Assembly (NCBI GenBank): GCA_918797485.1
Contig: CAKKNE010000004.1
Span: 3,224,001-3,288,000 of the forward strand
Direction: 5' to 3'
DNA: 64,000 nucleotides
Source: Pelagomonas calceolata
Taxonomy: Eukaryota > Sar > Pelagophyceae > Pelagomonadales > Pelagomonadaceae
In this document: in pieces, positions 45,842 through 56,100 of the stretch
How positions within the stretch are numbered: position 1 is the first letter of the stretch
Layout: every line of letters starts with the position of its first letter
Notes under the pieces: model-generated
What the model was told of the DNA's origin: nothing
The model's input: the letters and a program-made list of their open reading frames with translations, nothing else
Databases searched by the model: none
Program-made: the position numbers and the translations under genes

Positions 45842-46099
45842 TCACCTACCCACCTTTTCCGCCGCTTTATATCGGTCGATAAACTTCTCCACACCTCCTA
45901 TCATCTCACGTAGTCTTTCCCTGGCTCGCACGTCGGGCAGGACCGCCGGGTCATCCCACTTGCCTGAAGCGCATAAATCGAACAACTGCAACGGTATGGA
46001 CTCGCCCACACCGTCCCAGCGGCGCGCTAAGAGGGGGCAGCATTGCGCGTGATGCGAAAAATCCAAGGCTTGACACTCCTCCTCGCAGTAGCGAGCCAC
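45842..46099 (-). pseudogene. MYND-finger fragment
   Basis: About 85 codons: ARYCEEECQALDFSHHAQCC is the second half of a MYND finger (Y-C-x2-E-C-Q ... H-x3-C-C), followed by a helical tail (ERLREMIGGVEKFIDRYKAAE). No ATG precedes it in frame (a GTG only) and the first C-x2-C half is not found upstream on this strand. It is either the last exon of a gene whose 5' exon was not recognised or a remnant. MYND genes elsewhere in the window show the family is multi-copy. Confidence 0.4.
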
Positions 46100-46507
46100 C
46101 GCGTGAAACGCGTCGGGAGAAAACGCGTCCGCGGTCCGCCGCGAATATTTGCGTCGGGGTTCGATAACTTTTCCTCTTTTCGCTCAGCGCCGATGCATAT
46201 GACCCTGGGGCCCCGCCGGGGCGCCTCGGACCAGCCCCGCTTTCGTCCAGCGGCGAGCGCGGCGCGTTACGAGGCGAAAGCAGGGTTCGAGAACGAGCGA
46301 ATACGGCACCGTTTTGAGCGCTGTAAGTTACGAGGGGCAAGTCACGGCCCACGTAGAGCCTGTCGCGCGGCCCAGGCCTTGGACGTGCAAGACGGGCCGA
46401 GCAATATCGATTTTTTCTCGAGCGAGGCGCGAGCGAGCCGCAAGGAAAACCTGCAATTAAATTAATAGCTAAAAAATAGGCAAGCTCAAGGGGGGGTAAA
46501 TCGCGGA

Positions 46508-46530
46508 GCTAGCGGCATGTAAGACACTAG
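46508..46530 (-). promoter_or_regulatory. CTAG element 15
   Basis: GCTAGCG, GCA, TGTAAGACACTAG. 196 bp upstream of the small membrane protein ATG at 46727. The rest of 46100-46726 shows no gene or RNA. Confidence 0.8.
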
Positions 46531-46726
46531 GAACATAGCCCCAAGGCAAAAGCAGAGTGCTACGAGCCATATAAGTCGATAGCGGTGGTCAGAGCAGCGC
46601 AAACGTATTGGACAGCTGGGTGGGCTCAAGACTTGCAGCACTGCGCGACGCCACCACGCAATAGCAGCAGCAGCATAAAAAGCAGACAGCAGCACAAATC
46701 GCCGCGGCGGCGCAAGCGACGCACAA

Positions 46727-46915
46727 ATGGTTTTCCTCACGATGGTCGACATCTGGCGCGAGACGGTCGAGGAGCTGGGCGGCCTGCGCGGCTTCTTCTA
46801 CATCTTCCTCGTCATGGTCGTCTTCACGCTGATCGTGCAGTGGGCCGTCGGGCGCGCGTCCGCAACACGTGCCGCGAAACGCATGAACCGCCAGCGCATG
46901 CGCAAGCTGCGGTAG
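46727..46915 (+). CDS. Small single-helix membrane protein
   Basis: 62 residues: MVFLTMVDIWRETVEELGG, one transmembrane helix (FFYIFLVMVVFTLIVQWAV) and a basic C-terminus (RAAKRMNRQRMRKLR). It is preceded by a strong CTAG element, which supports a real transcript. An alternative start is the ATG five codons in. The next ORF begins 26 bp after its stop on the same strand, so the two may share a transcript or be misjoined exons. Confidence 0.55.
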   Translation: MVFLTMVDIWRETVEELGGLRGFFYIFLVMVVFTLIVQWAVGRASATRAAKRMNRQRMRKLR

Positions 46916-46941
46916 CGCTTCGCCATCCCTAACCACCCAAC

Positions 46942-47550
46942 ATGCCGCCTCGCGTTTACATCCCTGTGACCGTCCAAGACGAGTCTGAGAGACCACGGTC
47001 GCCACGCGGCCTCGGCGCCGTCGTCAGCGCGGGCCTGATGTCTGCGGACGACGGCCCGCCCGAGTGGCGCGAGAAGATCTTCGGCTCCGCGTGGTGGTAC
47101 CGCTGGTCTTCCTTCGCCTACTGCCTCGCCGGCGGGCTGCTCGTCATTAGACCAGCACCGATGTACCGGCACGCGCGGCCCTGCTGCTTTCTTTTCCCGT
47201 TCCGCTCCATGGGCGCGCTGATCTTTTTGAACGGTATCCTGTCGTACCTGGCCGACACGCACACCTTTGGCCGACCTTCCGCGTGGCGGGCGGCGGACTC
47301 TTACGTGGCGACGTTCAACACGATCCTACAGTTCGTGCTAATTTTGCTGCAGATCATCGGCCCGATGTCCTTCCCACGCGACATGGTGACCGTCTTCACG
47401 GCGTCGCTGCTCGTGGCGATAGCGTGCAAGCGCCGCGCCGTCGCCGCATTCGCGCGCCGAGACCGCGACGCGTACCTCGTCTGGCACGCGCTCTGGCACG
47501 TCGTGCTGCCCGCGGGCGCCGTCGCGGGGCAGCTGCTCTTGGAGCCGTAG
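46942..47550 (+). CDS. Multi-pass membrane protein, possibly CREST-like
   Basis: 202 residues with about five hydrophobic helices: FAYCLAGGLLVIRPAPM, MGALIFLNGILSYLADTH, TILQFVLILLQIIGPMSF, VTVFTASLLVAIACKRR, and HALWHVVLPAGAVAGQL. A Ser/Asp pair (SYLAD) in one helix and H-x3-H (HALWH) in the last recall the CREST (alkaline ceramidase/PAQR) superfamily metal site. The assignment is tentative. Starts 26 bp after the preceding stop, with no promoter element between. Confidence 0.5.
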   Translation: MPPRVYIPVTVQDESERPRSPRGLGAVVSAGLMSADDGPPEWREKIFGSAWWYRWSSFAYCLAGGLLVIRPAPMYRHARPCCFLFPFRSMGALIFLNGILSYLADTHTFGRPSAWRAADSYVATFNTILQFVLILLQIIGPMSFPRDMVTVFTASLLVAIACKRRAVAAFARRDRDAYLVWHALWHVVLPAGAVAGQLLLEP

Positions 47551-47594
47551 CTCGACGCTGTTTAATTTTTTTCTACAAGTATCGAACCTAACGT

Positions 47595-47900
47595 ATGCTA
47601 GCGGCGTGTAAGACACTAGCAAGCCTGGTAACAAAAAGTACCAACGCGGCCCGCGGCGGCAGCGTCGCCACCGTGCGACGACTCCATGAACTCGGGGCTC
47701 CCTGCGCCGTCGGGTGCGAGATCGAGACGAAATGGTATGATCCGCGCACCTGGCTCAGCGACGTGTACGAGGGCGACGGGAGTTTGTGTCCCCTCCGCGT
47801 CGCGGCCGATGCGGGCCACGCCGACGTCGTCGCGTTCCTCGCCGAGCTGCTGCCCGACGTCGACCCGGCCACCGGCAAGCGCCAGACGAAAGAGCTCTAG
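47595..47900 (+). CDS. Ankyrin-like small ORF beginning at a CTAG element
   Basis: 101 codons: MLAACKTLASLVTKSTNAAR, then ankyrin-like RRLHELGAPC and LRVAADAGHADVVAFLAELLP. The ATG overlaps the first base of the CTAG element at 47597, whose sequence is read as LAACKTLAS. If the element is a promoter, a transcript starting downstream would lack this ATG and there is no later in-frame ATG, so this may be a gene remnant or start elsewhere. Confidence 0.35.
   Translation: MLAACKTLASLVTKSTNAARGGSVATVRRLHELGAPCAVGCEIETKWYDPRTWLSDVYEGDGSLCPLRVAADAGHADVVAFLAELLPDVDPATGKRQTKEL
47597..47620 (-). promoter_or_regulatory. CTAG element 16
   Basis: GCTAGCG, GCG, TGTAAGACACTAGC, perfect core. In the gap after the multi-pass protein's stop, overlapping the start of the ankyrin-like ORF. 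Confidence 0.75.
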
Positions 47901-48004
47901 ATATACTGTAAGGTATTAGGATCTCTCTCAGGTTCTCTCTCGAAGGGGAAGGAACGCGACGTCCAATCGGCCGCACCGCTTAATACCACCATTTCCACCA
48001 AAAC

Positions 48005-49561
48005 CTACATGCCCGGCCCGAAGTCGAAGGCCTTCTGCGGCGTGTTCTGCGCCACCCCAAAGGCGAAGTTGTTGCCGATCGTTTCCGGCGCCACGTTAAC
48101 ATCTTCCTCGTCAACTCCGAAATACGTCTCCAGCACTCTGACGGCCTTCTCGTAGATGTCATTGTTGTCGTGCTGCTGGAGGTCCTCGATCTTCTTCAAG
48201 CCTTCACTGTCGGCAATATGATTGGCCATCAAGTTATGGCCGCCCATTTGTTTCGACTCCGCGTCGCCGACCTTGAGGATGTTTTCTAGGGCCTCTAACG
48301 CTACGATGATGATCTTGACGTCCGCGACACTGAGCAGTTCGCATAGGGGCGGGATGCAGGCCTGGCTCACGAGGAATTTAATTTGTTCCGGGGTTCCGCC
48401 AGAGGTAGCGTTGGAGATGGCCCACGCGGCCTCTTTTCTGATGTCGAATTCCGCACTATTCAATAAATTGACCAATGGAGGAATGACATTCGCGTCCACG
48501 ACGGACTGGATCTGGTCCTTATTACCCGCCGTGATGTTGCTGATCGTCCAGCAGGCCTCTTTTCTGATACCCTTCTTGGGATTACCTAACAGTGCTAACA
48601 AGCAAGGCAGCGCCGAGAAGTTGATGATGATCTGCGTCTGTAAATCATCACCGGTCACGATGTTGCCTACGGTCCTTAGAGCAGGGGTCTGCACCGACGG
48701 CGACGGGTGCATGAGCAGTTCCACCAATCTTCTACATACACCAGCTTCGATGACGGCCTGGATCTTCTCATTAGGACCATCAGATAAATAGGATAAGGCC
48801 CAGCACGCGTCCGTCAGGACCTCTTCGTCCGGGGAGTAAATTAATTGTGCTAGGGTAGGTAAGGCGGGCCTTACTGTCCCGAACTCGGGCTGCGGCTTGC
48901 CTCGGCAGAAGTTCGAGAGGGTCCACGTCGCGTTCCTAAGCATGCTCAGCTTGGAATTCTCATGCAATTGCTGCAACAGGGGCTGCATCGCGCCTTCTCG
49001 CAACACTAAGTCGCGACACGTGGGAGAATCACCAGCAATATTCCCCAAAGCCCAGACGGCCTGCTCCCGCACGTCATCGTTCGGCGACAAGAGCAATCTA
49101 CAGAAGATGGGCACGGCACCTTCCTCAATCACCACGCGCGTGTGGTCCGAGGTCCCGGACGCAATGTTCGTCAGCGCCCAGGCCGCCTCGAACTGCAACG
49201 CCGGCGCGTCGTCCTTTTGTAAGAATTGCACTAAGCGAGGCACGACGCCGGCGTCGATGACCGTCTGGATGGGCGGATTCCGTTCGATCGATAAGAGTTT
49301 GCGGAACTGCGTCGTCGCCTCCAAATGCACCGAGGGATCCATACTATGGACGCCCGCGACCAGATTAGGCAGCTGCTCCAGCTTCTGGACGACCGTCGCG
49401 TCCATCTGCGCGGGCGTCTGGCCCTGCGCCGGCCGCTGGACGCCCTGCCGCCTTTTATTCATGCGCTCCTCCTTCTTGGACTTGCGGATCTGGATCGTCG
49501 TCTCCTCCCGCCGCCTCCGCGAGTCCTCGGCGGAGATGCCGGCCTTGAACTGGCTCTTGCG
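48005..49561 (-). CDS. Importin subunit alpha (5' exon not resolved)
   Basis: 519 codons including stop from the exon start [18 protein letters not shown]. The importin-beta-binding N-terminus (basic [19 protein letters not shown]) is followed by about ten armadillo repeats: [69 protein letters not shown] and so on, with conserved Trp/Asn ladders that bind nuclear localisation signals. The ORF continues upstream only by a GTG, and the preceding sequence TGATTTCCACGCAG is an introner-type acceptor, so the initiator ATG is in an upstream exon (one candidate ATG at 49811). Confidence 0.93.
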   Translation of the reverse strand, partial: RKSQFKAGISAEDSRRRREETTIQIRKSKKEERMNKRRQGVQRPAQGQTPAQMDATVVQKLEQLPNLVAGVHSMDPSVHLEATTQFRKLLSIERNPPIQTVIDAGVVPRLVQFLQKDDAPALQFEAAWALTNIASGTSDHTRVVIEEGAVPIFCRLLLSPNDDVREQAVWALGNIAGDSPTCRDLVLREGAMQPLLQQLHENSKLSMLRNATWTLSNFCRGKPQPEFGTVRPALPTLAQLIYSPDEEVLTDACWALSYLSDGPNEKIQAVIEAGVCRRLVELLMHPSPSVQTPALRTVGNIVTGDDLQTQIIINFSALPCLLALLGNPKKGIRKEACWTISNITAGNKDQIQSVVDANVIPPLVNLLNSAEFDIRKEAAWAISNATSGGTPEQIKFLVSQACIPPLCELLSVADVKIIIVALEALENILKVGDAESKQMGGHNLMANHIADSEGLKKIEDLQQHDNNDIYEKAVRVLETYFGVDEEDVNVAPETIGNNFAFGVAQNTPQKAFDFGPGM

Positions 49562-49575
49562 CTGCGTGGAAATCA
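49562..49575 (-). mobile_element. Introner-type 3' end upstream of importin-alpha
   Basis: On the coding strand TGATTTCCACGCAG directly precedes the first conserved importin-alpha codons, matching the right terminal repeat of introner 4 with CACGCAG in place of CACACAG. The left end of this intron was not found, so its extent is unknown. Confidence 0.55.
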
Positions 49576-49893
49576 CCGGATGAGAGCGGCGGGCGCGGGG
49601 TTTCAGGGGACGGCTCTCTTCTCTAGACGAACGAGCGCGCGCGGCTGCGGCGAGCAGCGCGCGGCTGTGGGAAGGGCGCTCGCCGGGCCCGGCCCGCCAG
49701 CGCTGCGCTGCGCGTCGTTTCGGCCGCCAGGCTCGCCACAGAGGGATTGGGTAGGGCGCGTGCTGCGGACGCCGAGAGCCTCGCGTCGCTTGGCCTTGCG
49801 AACCCGCTCATATTTGCTTAATTTCTTGCCTCTACTGAGCCCTCCTGCCCTGGCTTTAGGCTCTGCGCGGGCGTGTGTGGAAGGTCTCGGCTA

Positions 49894-49916
49894 GCTAGTG
49901 TCTTACAGACGCTAGC
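49894..49916 (+). promoter_or_regulatory. CTAG element 17
   Basis: GCTAGTGTCTTACA, GA, CGCTAGC. In the 651-bp region between importin-alpha and the divergent PUB protein, 312 bp from ATG 50228. The rest of the region contains the probable importin-alpha 5' exon and no other feature. Confidence 0.8.
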
Positions 49917-50227
49917 TGCCAACCGTCGCAAACGACAGCCGTCGAACGGGCTATTGCCGAGTCCCCGAGAGGTCCTGGATACGCCTGCTCGAATTTGTGA
50001 GGCTGTCGAGACCAGCAAAATAGCAGGCCCAGGCAGGCCAAAAAAACAAGGTCCGCCGGCGTACCGTTACGCGCGGAGCGTTTTTAGAATCATTTGTTGT
50101 CGTGCGTCGTCGTGGCGCGGCGGCGGCACCGCTCGTCGGACTGTGTACAAAAGCTCTCACAGAGAGCATTGTGAGACGCATTGATTAATCGGCCGCCGCG
50201 GCGACGCGCGCGGACCAATTGTGCGCG

Positions 50228-51232
50228 ATGAATAGCGCCATGAAGGCCCTCGCCGCCGAACGCGCCGCGAGGAACGGTAGCGCCCTCCCGCGCCAGACGC
50301 CGAAGCCGGCGCCCCAAGGTACCCGCGTCGCGTTCACCGGCCAAAGAATCAAGGCCGAACCGAAAGCGATGTTCGACAAAGAACTCAATAGCGTCCCGCG
50401 CGGTCACGAGCCGCGCATAATCAAATTTCCTGGCGGCCGCGCCGCGCCGTTCCGACTCACGACTCGCACACGTGTGACGAGTCACTTGTTGATTTGCACA
50501 GGCCTCGAGGACCTCGTGAAGCCCCTGCCCCCGGGCGACGCCTCGACGGTGCACACGCGCATCCTCGGCGTCGCCCAGAACATCCTCGACGCGCCCGACG
50601 ACATGTCGGCCAACGGGCCACGAGTAGTTAACAAGGAGAAGTTCCTGCGAGCCCTCAAAGGCGCGCGCAAGCCCGAGGACTTGCTCAAGCGCATCGGCTT
50701 CGCGACGCGCCGCGGCGCCGACAAGCACGGCAAGCAGGTCGACTGGCTCGTGTTGGATGTGGTCAACGAGACGGAAAACGCGCCGTCGGACCTCCAGAAG
50801 CTGAAGCGCATCGCGAAGGCGATCCAAGATGCGGAGGCGCGCAACGCCCCGAAAGCCCACCAGTCGCGCGCGGACGCGGACGCGCAGGACCGGACGCGCA
50901 TCCTGCGCAACATGGCCGAGGACCGCATGGACGTGAGCGCGAAGAAGCCCAAAAAGACCGCCCCTACGCCTCCGCCTCCGCCGCAGCTGATCGTGCGCGT
51001 CCGAAGGGCCGACGGGTCCGTGACACGCGTGGCCTTCGACGGCGCCCCGACGCTCGACGACCTCCGCGCGCGGAGCGGCGCAGCCGAGCTCTTCGCCGAC
51101 GAGGCATTGACGCGGGCGTGCGCCGCCGCGGACCTGGTGCACGGCGCCGTCGTCTACGCTCCGCCCGACGGTGACGCCGTGGCGGACGGGGAGGAGGGCG
51201 GCGACGCCATGGTGGGGGAGGAGGAGGGCTAG
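50228..51232 (+). CDS. PUB-like and ubiquitin-like domain protein
   Basis: 334 residues from ATG 50228. Residues about 108-190 (VHTRILGVAQNILDAPDDMS ... PEDLLKRIGFATRRG) match the PUB pattern (N-I-L-x-x-P-D-D, then L-L-x-x-I-G-F), a p97/VCP-binding domain. The C-terminal part (QLIVRVRRADGSVTRVAFDG) looks like a ubiquitin/UBX-type beta-grasp. Together they suggest a p97 cofactor in the ubiquitin-proteasome pathway, inferred. A Pro-rich linker joins them; the tail is acidic. Confidence 0.6.
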   Translation: MNSAMKALAAERAARNGSALPRQTPKPAPQGTRVAFTGQRIKAEPKAMFDKELNSVPRGHEPRIIKFPGGRAAPFRLTTRTRVTSHLLICTGLEDLVKPLPPGDASTVHTRILGVAQNILDAPDDMSANGPRVVNKEKFLRALKGARKPEDLLKRIGFATRRGADKHGKQVDWLVLDVVNETENAPSDLQKLKRIAKAIQDAEARNAPKAHQSRADADAQDRTRILRNMAEDRMDVSAKKPKKTAPTPPPPPQLIVRVRRADGSVTRVAFDGAPTLDDLRARSGAAELFADEALTRACAAADLVHGAVVYAPPDGDAVADGEEGGDAMVGEEEG

Positions 51233-51248
51233 ACTCTAAGAAGATAGA

Positions 51249-52172
51249 TTAACGGGCGGACACCATGACGTTGTCGATGAGCCAGTACCCGTCGTCGCTC
51301 GTGTCGCAGAGCTCCTTGCAGTCCGCCGCGTCCCGCAGACTCAGCGCCCACTTCGTCTTCACCCATAAACCTGAAGGGTCCTGGAGCTGCACGGTTTGGA
51401 ACGCCCGGTTGCCGTCCACATTTAAGTTCATCGTGCCCTTGAACGAGAGGTCCTCCCACCTCAATAGTATATCATACTCCGAATCCATGACGAACGCGAT
51501 GAAATCCTCGTCGTCCACCGGCTCGCTGCCGAAGGACGACGCCGGCGACAGAAACCGTAGTAATGTAGGAACGCCGGTGTTCTCCGTCTCCTCGACCTCG
51601 GCGACGCGATTGCCCTCGCGCAACGCCCGCAACACGCCGGAAATCACTTCCCCCGGCGTCTGGCCCGACGACGGCGCGAACTCGCTCCAGTCCGGCGACG
51701 TTAATACGGGAGGTAAGAACGTGTTCGTGCCCATGGAACGGTTCTGCAGCGCCTCGTTGAGCTGCTTCGACACCAATGGAAAATCGCCCTTCCGCGCCAG
51801 CGTCTCGTAGATCTCGGAGTCGGCCATTGTTGTATCTTTCTCCTCGAGCTGCTTCAGGCGCTGCGCCTTGAGCGCGGCGTACATGTCCTTGTTCTCGCCC
51901 TCGTCGAGCCTGTGCGGTTACGGACGTCGCGTCGATGGCGTGGGGCGTCCGACATGTGATTTCCGCACGGCGTCGAGCGTCGGCGGTCTTTGATCCGTCT
52001 CGTCCTTGCCTCGGAGCTTATCCCACAGTTTTTTGGCTTTACTGCGCTTGGACTCCTCATCATCAGCCGCTCTGAGGATGCAAGCCGGTGCGCGCGGCGC
52101 GCCGCGGTGCAGCACAAAGGCCGTGCAGGCACTGGTGGCTAGCAGAGCGACGGCGCCACGGCGCGGCGCCAT
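51249..52172 (-). CDS. Plastid-type unknown protein split by a GC-AG introner
   Basis: Exons 52172-51967 and 51909-51249 give 288 residues. MAPRRGAVALLATSACTAFVL is a signal-type presequence followed by basic and Ala/Pro residues, suiting a plastid protein. Exon 2 encodes LDEGENKDMYAALKAQRLKQ and a beta-rich C-terminus (FIAFVMDSEYDILLRWEDLS). No family recognised. The exons join in frame only with the GC donor described for introner 5. Stop is 16 bp from the convergent PUB protein stop. Confidence 0.7.
51910..51970 (-). mobile_element. Introner element 5, GC-AG (intron 51910-51966)
   Basis: Coding-strand ends CCGTGCGGAAATC and CCGCACAG, flanked by a perfect 8-bp duplication GCTCGACG (51971-51978 and 51902-51909, read on the minus strand). 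The intron is 57 nt, starting GCGGAA 4 nt inside the element. A GT donor two bases upstream would shift the frame, so the GC donor is required. It contains the core ACGCCATCGACGCG. Confidence 0.88.
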
Positions 52173-52282
52173 TTCTCTTCACCGCCTTGCGAAGGTTACA
52201 AGAGATGAAATGAGCAAATCTGGATGCAAACGGCTGCTCCGCGGCGGAGTTTTGGACGTGAATCTGAATCCCGGCTTGGCTT

Positions 52283-52307
52283 GCTAGTGTCTTACCAGGC
52301 CGCTAGC
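52283..52307 (+). promoter_or_regulatory. CTAG element 18
   Basis: GCTAGTGTCTTACC, AGGC, CGCTAGC. 111 bp from ATG 52172 and 169 bp from the ATG of the small plus ORF at 52476. The 303-bp spacer holds nothing else. Confidence 0.8.
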
Positions 52308-52475
52308 TCGATCAGGTCATTAATTACGACCGAGATAAGGCTCGCATAAGTTCTCGCGCCGATAGCGTTTGTCGCCTTATCTCGCGTAGTCGCCCACAAC
52401 TCGCAGTCCGGTCAAAAAACCGCCGCGGCACGTATTCCTTGAGCCAGGTCAAAGAGAGCAAAAAAAAGGTCACAA

Positions 52476-52757
52476 ATGCTCGCGACGCTCGCAAGCGCCG
52501 CCGCCGCGCCCCCGCTAGCACCGCCAGGCGCCGCCGATGCGCCGACACTAGACTTGTATGTGGGTGACGAGCGCCGGACCACCATCACAACAACCTTCGG
52601 CACCGCGACCGAGGCCCTCGCGGCCGCCGTCCTGATGCGGCCCGGGGTCCAGACGACGCGTAATCAAATTTTGTTAACAAGGCCTGCACTTGGGTCGGCT
52701 TTGCTGCTATCCTCGCGCGCGTTTCGCTACCAAATATTGGACATGCGATTGCTTTGA
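52476..52757 (+). CDS. Small hypothetical ORF
   Basis: 93 codons, MLATLASAAAAPPLAPPG then TLDLYVGDERRTTITTTFG. It has an ATG 169 bp after a CTAG element, but the last third looks non-coding, so the real gene may end sooner or have a spliced 3' part. No domain. Confidence 0.35.
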   Translation: MLATLASAAAAPPLAPPGAADAPTLDLYVGDERRTTITTTFGTATEALAAAVLMRPGVQTTRNQILLTRPALGSALLLSSRAFRYQILDMRLL

Positions 52758-52942
52758 GTGGAAACGACTCCTTTTTCGCGCGAGCCGACCTCACAACAAA
52801 TTATGGTGCACCTCGACCTCTTTGCCATTAACATGCAAGCCCCAAGGCGTCCAAGCCATCTGTCTAGAAGAGAGTAGAGCCGTCGGGATGCGTGTGCGAG
52901 GCCTCTTTGCCGAAACATATCGATATGTCTGTGGACGTGTGA

Positions 52943-52965
52943 GCTAGCGGTGTAATGCGGAGCTC
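52943..52965 (-). promoter_or_regulatory. CTAG element 19 (half-site only)
   Basis: GCTAGCGGTGTAATGCGGAGCTC; the left half fits, the right end is GAGCTC rather than CACTAGC. 198 bp upstream of the ATG at 53163. Remaining 405-bp gap shows no other feature. Confidence 0.35.
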
Positions 52966-53162
52966 ACCGCGCTCGCAGTTCTGCGCGCCGTCGTGACCTA
53001 ACTAGAGGCGAAAAACACAGCGCCAAAGGTGAGCAAGCACTGCGCAACGCGCCGAGCCACCAGTCGGCGCAGCAGCCGAGAAACCGTGAGAGCGCCAGGA
53101 CGCTCTCCGGTGCCGCGCGCGAAATTAGAACGAACCGCGCGAGCGCCACACACGGAAAACCG

Positions 53163-56100
53163 ATGTGCGACTGCGCCGGCGACGCCTCGTGCGTCCTGCG
53201 CTTCTGCCGGGCCATCAGCTTGGACGCGCCCAAGGTCGCCGACGTGCGCGCCGCCGCGGACTGCGTCGAGGATTTAAGAGGAGCGGCGCCCGACGAGGTC
53301 GAGGCCATCTGCGCCCAGTGGAAGGTGCTCGCGAAGGGCAAATTTAGAAGAGCCGTCGCGGCCTTACAAGAAGAGGTGCGCCAGGGCGCGGACGGCGCCT
53401 TTGATCTGGACGACGCCGCGCCGGTGACACCCGCGGCGCGCGAGGGCGAGGTGCGGGCCGCGGTCGCGCGGGACGGCGGCGGGCCCGAAGAGGCCCCGGC
53501 GCCGGTGGAGGCCCCGGCGCCGGCGCCCGCCGAGTGGCTCGCGTCGCGCAGCGGCGTCCGCGTCGGCGCGACGGTCGAGAAGCGGTTCCCGGGCTACGGG
53601 CTTCACAGGGGCACAATCGTCGAGCTCGGCGCCGACGACGTCGTCGTCAAGTGGGAGACGGACGAGCGCACGACGCTCTCGCTCAAGGAGGCCTCGCGGC
53701 GCGTCATCGCCGCGCCATCCAGAAAAACGGAGCGGGTCGCGCCGGCGCCGGCGCCCGCGGCCGCCCCGCCGACGTTCCGCGTCGGCGACCTCGTCGTCGT
53801 CGCGCCCGACACCTCGCCCGGCCACAACCGCGAGGGCGGTCCGGGCACGATCGTCGCCGCGAACGACGACGGCTCCTTCGACGTCCGGTCGCCCGTCAGC
53901 CGCCACACGATGCTGCGCGTGTCGCCCGCGGACCTCGCCCACGACGAGGCCGCGCGCGGCGGCCGCGCGACGCGCCGGAGCGGCGGCCGAGACGACGCGC
54001 CGGCCGCACCACCGCCGCGCCGGCGCCGCGCCATCGCCGAGAGCAGCGACGACGACGACGCGCCCGCCGCCGAGCCGGCCGCCGCCGAGCCGGCCGCCGC
54101 CGAGCCGGCCGCCGCCGAGCCGGCTGCGGCCGAGGAGCCGGCCGCAGCGTCGCCCCCGCCCCCGCCCCCGCCGGCGACGCCGAAACCCGCCGCGGCCGCG
54201 CCGGAACCCGCCGCGCCGGCGCCGGCGCCCGCCGCGGCCGCGCCACCCGCCGCGCCGACTAACGGACAAGGACAAGCACAACCGGCGTGGGCCGCCGTTT
54301 GCACGGAGGTGCTGGCCGCCGTCCGGGACAGCAACATCATGGGCGTGCGCGACCGCCTCGTGGGCCGCGGCTTCCGCTGCGGCCCGGTCTACGGCGGCAG
54401 CAAGCAGAAGCCCGGCCAGGGCTACTATGAGATCACGCCTCCGCCCGCATTCCCGTCAAGCTACTACCTCGTCGGGAAGAACGTCCGGATGAACAAGGAG
54501 GTGCTGCGTTCGAAGACCCAGCTCGTCAAGTACTTCGAGGCCTGCCTCGCGCTCGCGCAGAGCGGCGGCGCGTACCGCACGCAGTCCGAGCGCGATGAAG
54601 AGCGCCGCGCCGCGATGGAGAGCAGCGATGACGACGACGACGACGACGACGCGGCGCCGGCGCCGGCGCCGGCGGCCCAAGTGGAGGCCGCGCCGCCCGC
54701 CGAGGCCGAGGCGGCGCCGGCTCTCGCAGACGAGTCGGAGGAGGCCGACGCGCCGGCCGCGGCCGACGACGACGAAGAAGAAGATCCCGAGCTCGCGGCC
54801 ATCGAGGACGGCCGCGCGGCCGAGGCCGCCTTGATCGCGGAGGGCGAGCGCCGCCTCGCGGCGGCGACGGAGGACGAGATCCGCGCGGCGGCGCCCTACG
54901 CCGAGGGCGACCAGGTCGAGGCGCGCTTTAGAGGTGGATCTAATTGGTACCCGGCCGTCGTCGTCGCGCTCGTCGTGGACGCGCGAGGGTCGTTCTTCGT
55001 GGACCTGAAATACGCGGACGGGTCCGACCACGCCGAGGAGGCCGTGCCCGTGGAGCTCGTGAGGCCGCTGCGGCGGCGCCGCCAGGCGACGGAGGAGGCC
55101 GTCGTCGAGGCGCCGGCACCGCCGGCTCCCGTCCCGGCGGACGCCGTCCGCGTGCTGCACAAGTTTAGCGGCTACGGCGACTTCGAGGGCTCCGTCGTGT
55201 CCACGGAGGCGGACGGCGCGTGTTCAGTGAAGTGGGACGCCGACGGTTCCATTACAACTCTCGACCAACCGCGGTTCGAGCGCGCGCGGCGCCGCTACGC
55301 GGAGAAGCACGGCCTCATGCCCCCGCCCTCATCGAGCGGCCGGCCGAAGAAGGGCGCGCACGACACGCGCGCGCCGCCGGCGCCGGCGCGCGGCCGCCAG
55401 GCGCCGACGCCGGCCCGGACGCCGACGACGCAGAAGCGGTCGCCCCGCGCGGCGCCGCGACGGTGGTCGGCGGACGAGGAGGCGTCGCTGCGCCGGCTCG
55501 TGGGCGAGCTCGGGCGCGACGCCTGGGAGACGATAGCGGAGCGGCTGGGCACGGGGCGGTCGGCGAGCGCGTGCGAGCAGAAGTGGCAGGCCCTGATGAA
55601 TTGGAGCTCGACTCCCGCGGCGCCGCCGCGGGCGCCGCCGCCCGGGGCGACACCATTGCCGGACGCGCCGACGCCGCCCGAGCGGAAGCCCGCGAAGCGC
55701 GCGCGGCCGGCGCCGGCCGAGGAGGCGCCGACAGCAGAAAGGCCGTACCCGGTCGGCACGCAAGTCGAGGCGCGGTTCAAGGGCGGCGCCAAGTTCTACG
55801 CGGCGATCGTCGTCGCCGCGCGCGACGGCGCCGTCGACGTGACCTACTGCGACGGCTCGAGCGACTCCGAGGCCAACGTCCCGCTGGACCTCGTGCGGCC
55901 GCTGCAGCGCCGCAAGCGCACGGCGGTCGTCGCGCCGCCCGCGCCGCCGCCCCCCTCAAAGAAGCCCGCGAAGAAGAAGCCCAAGGCGAAGCCGGCGACC
56001 AAGGCCACCTCGGCCATCTGGGACAATGGCAGCAGCTGGCGGCCGCGCGCCGAGGCCGGCACCCGCAACCCGGCCTATCACGGCTGCGGCAAGTGCCGCT

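Noticed and set aside
49562-49576. GTG-initiated start for importin-alpha giving [10 protein letters not shown]
   Set aside because: The bases encoding ISTQ belong to an introner-type acceptor sequence; orthologues begin the basic IBB region with their own ATG exon.
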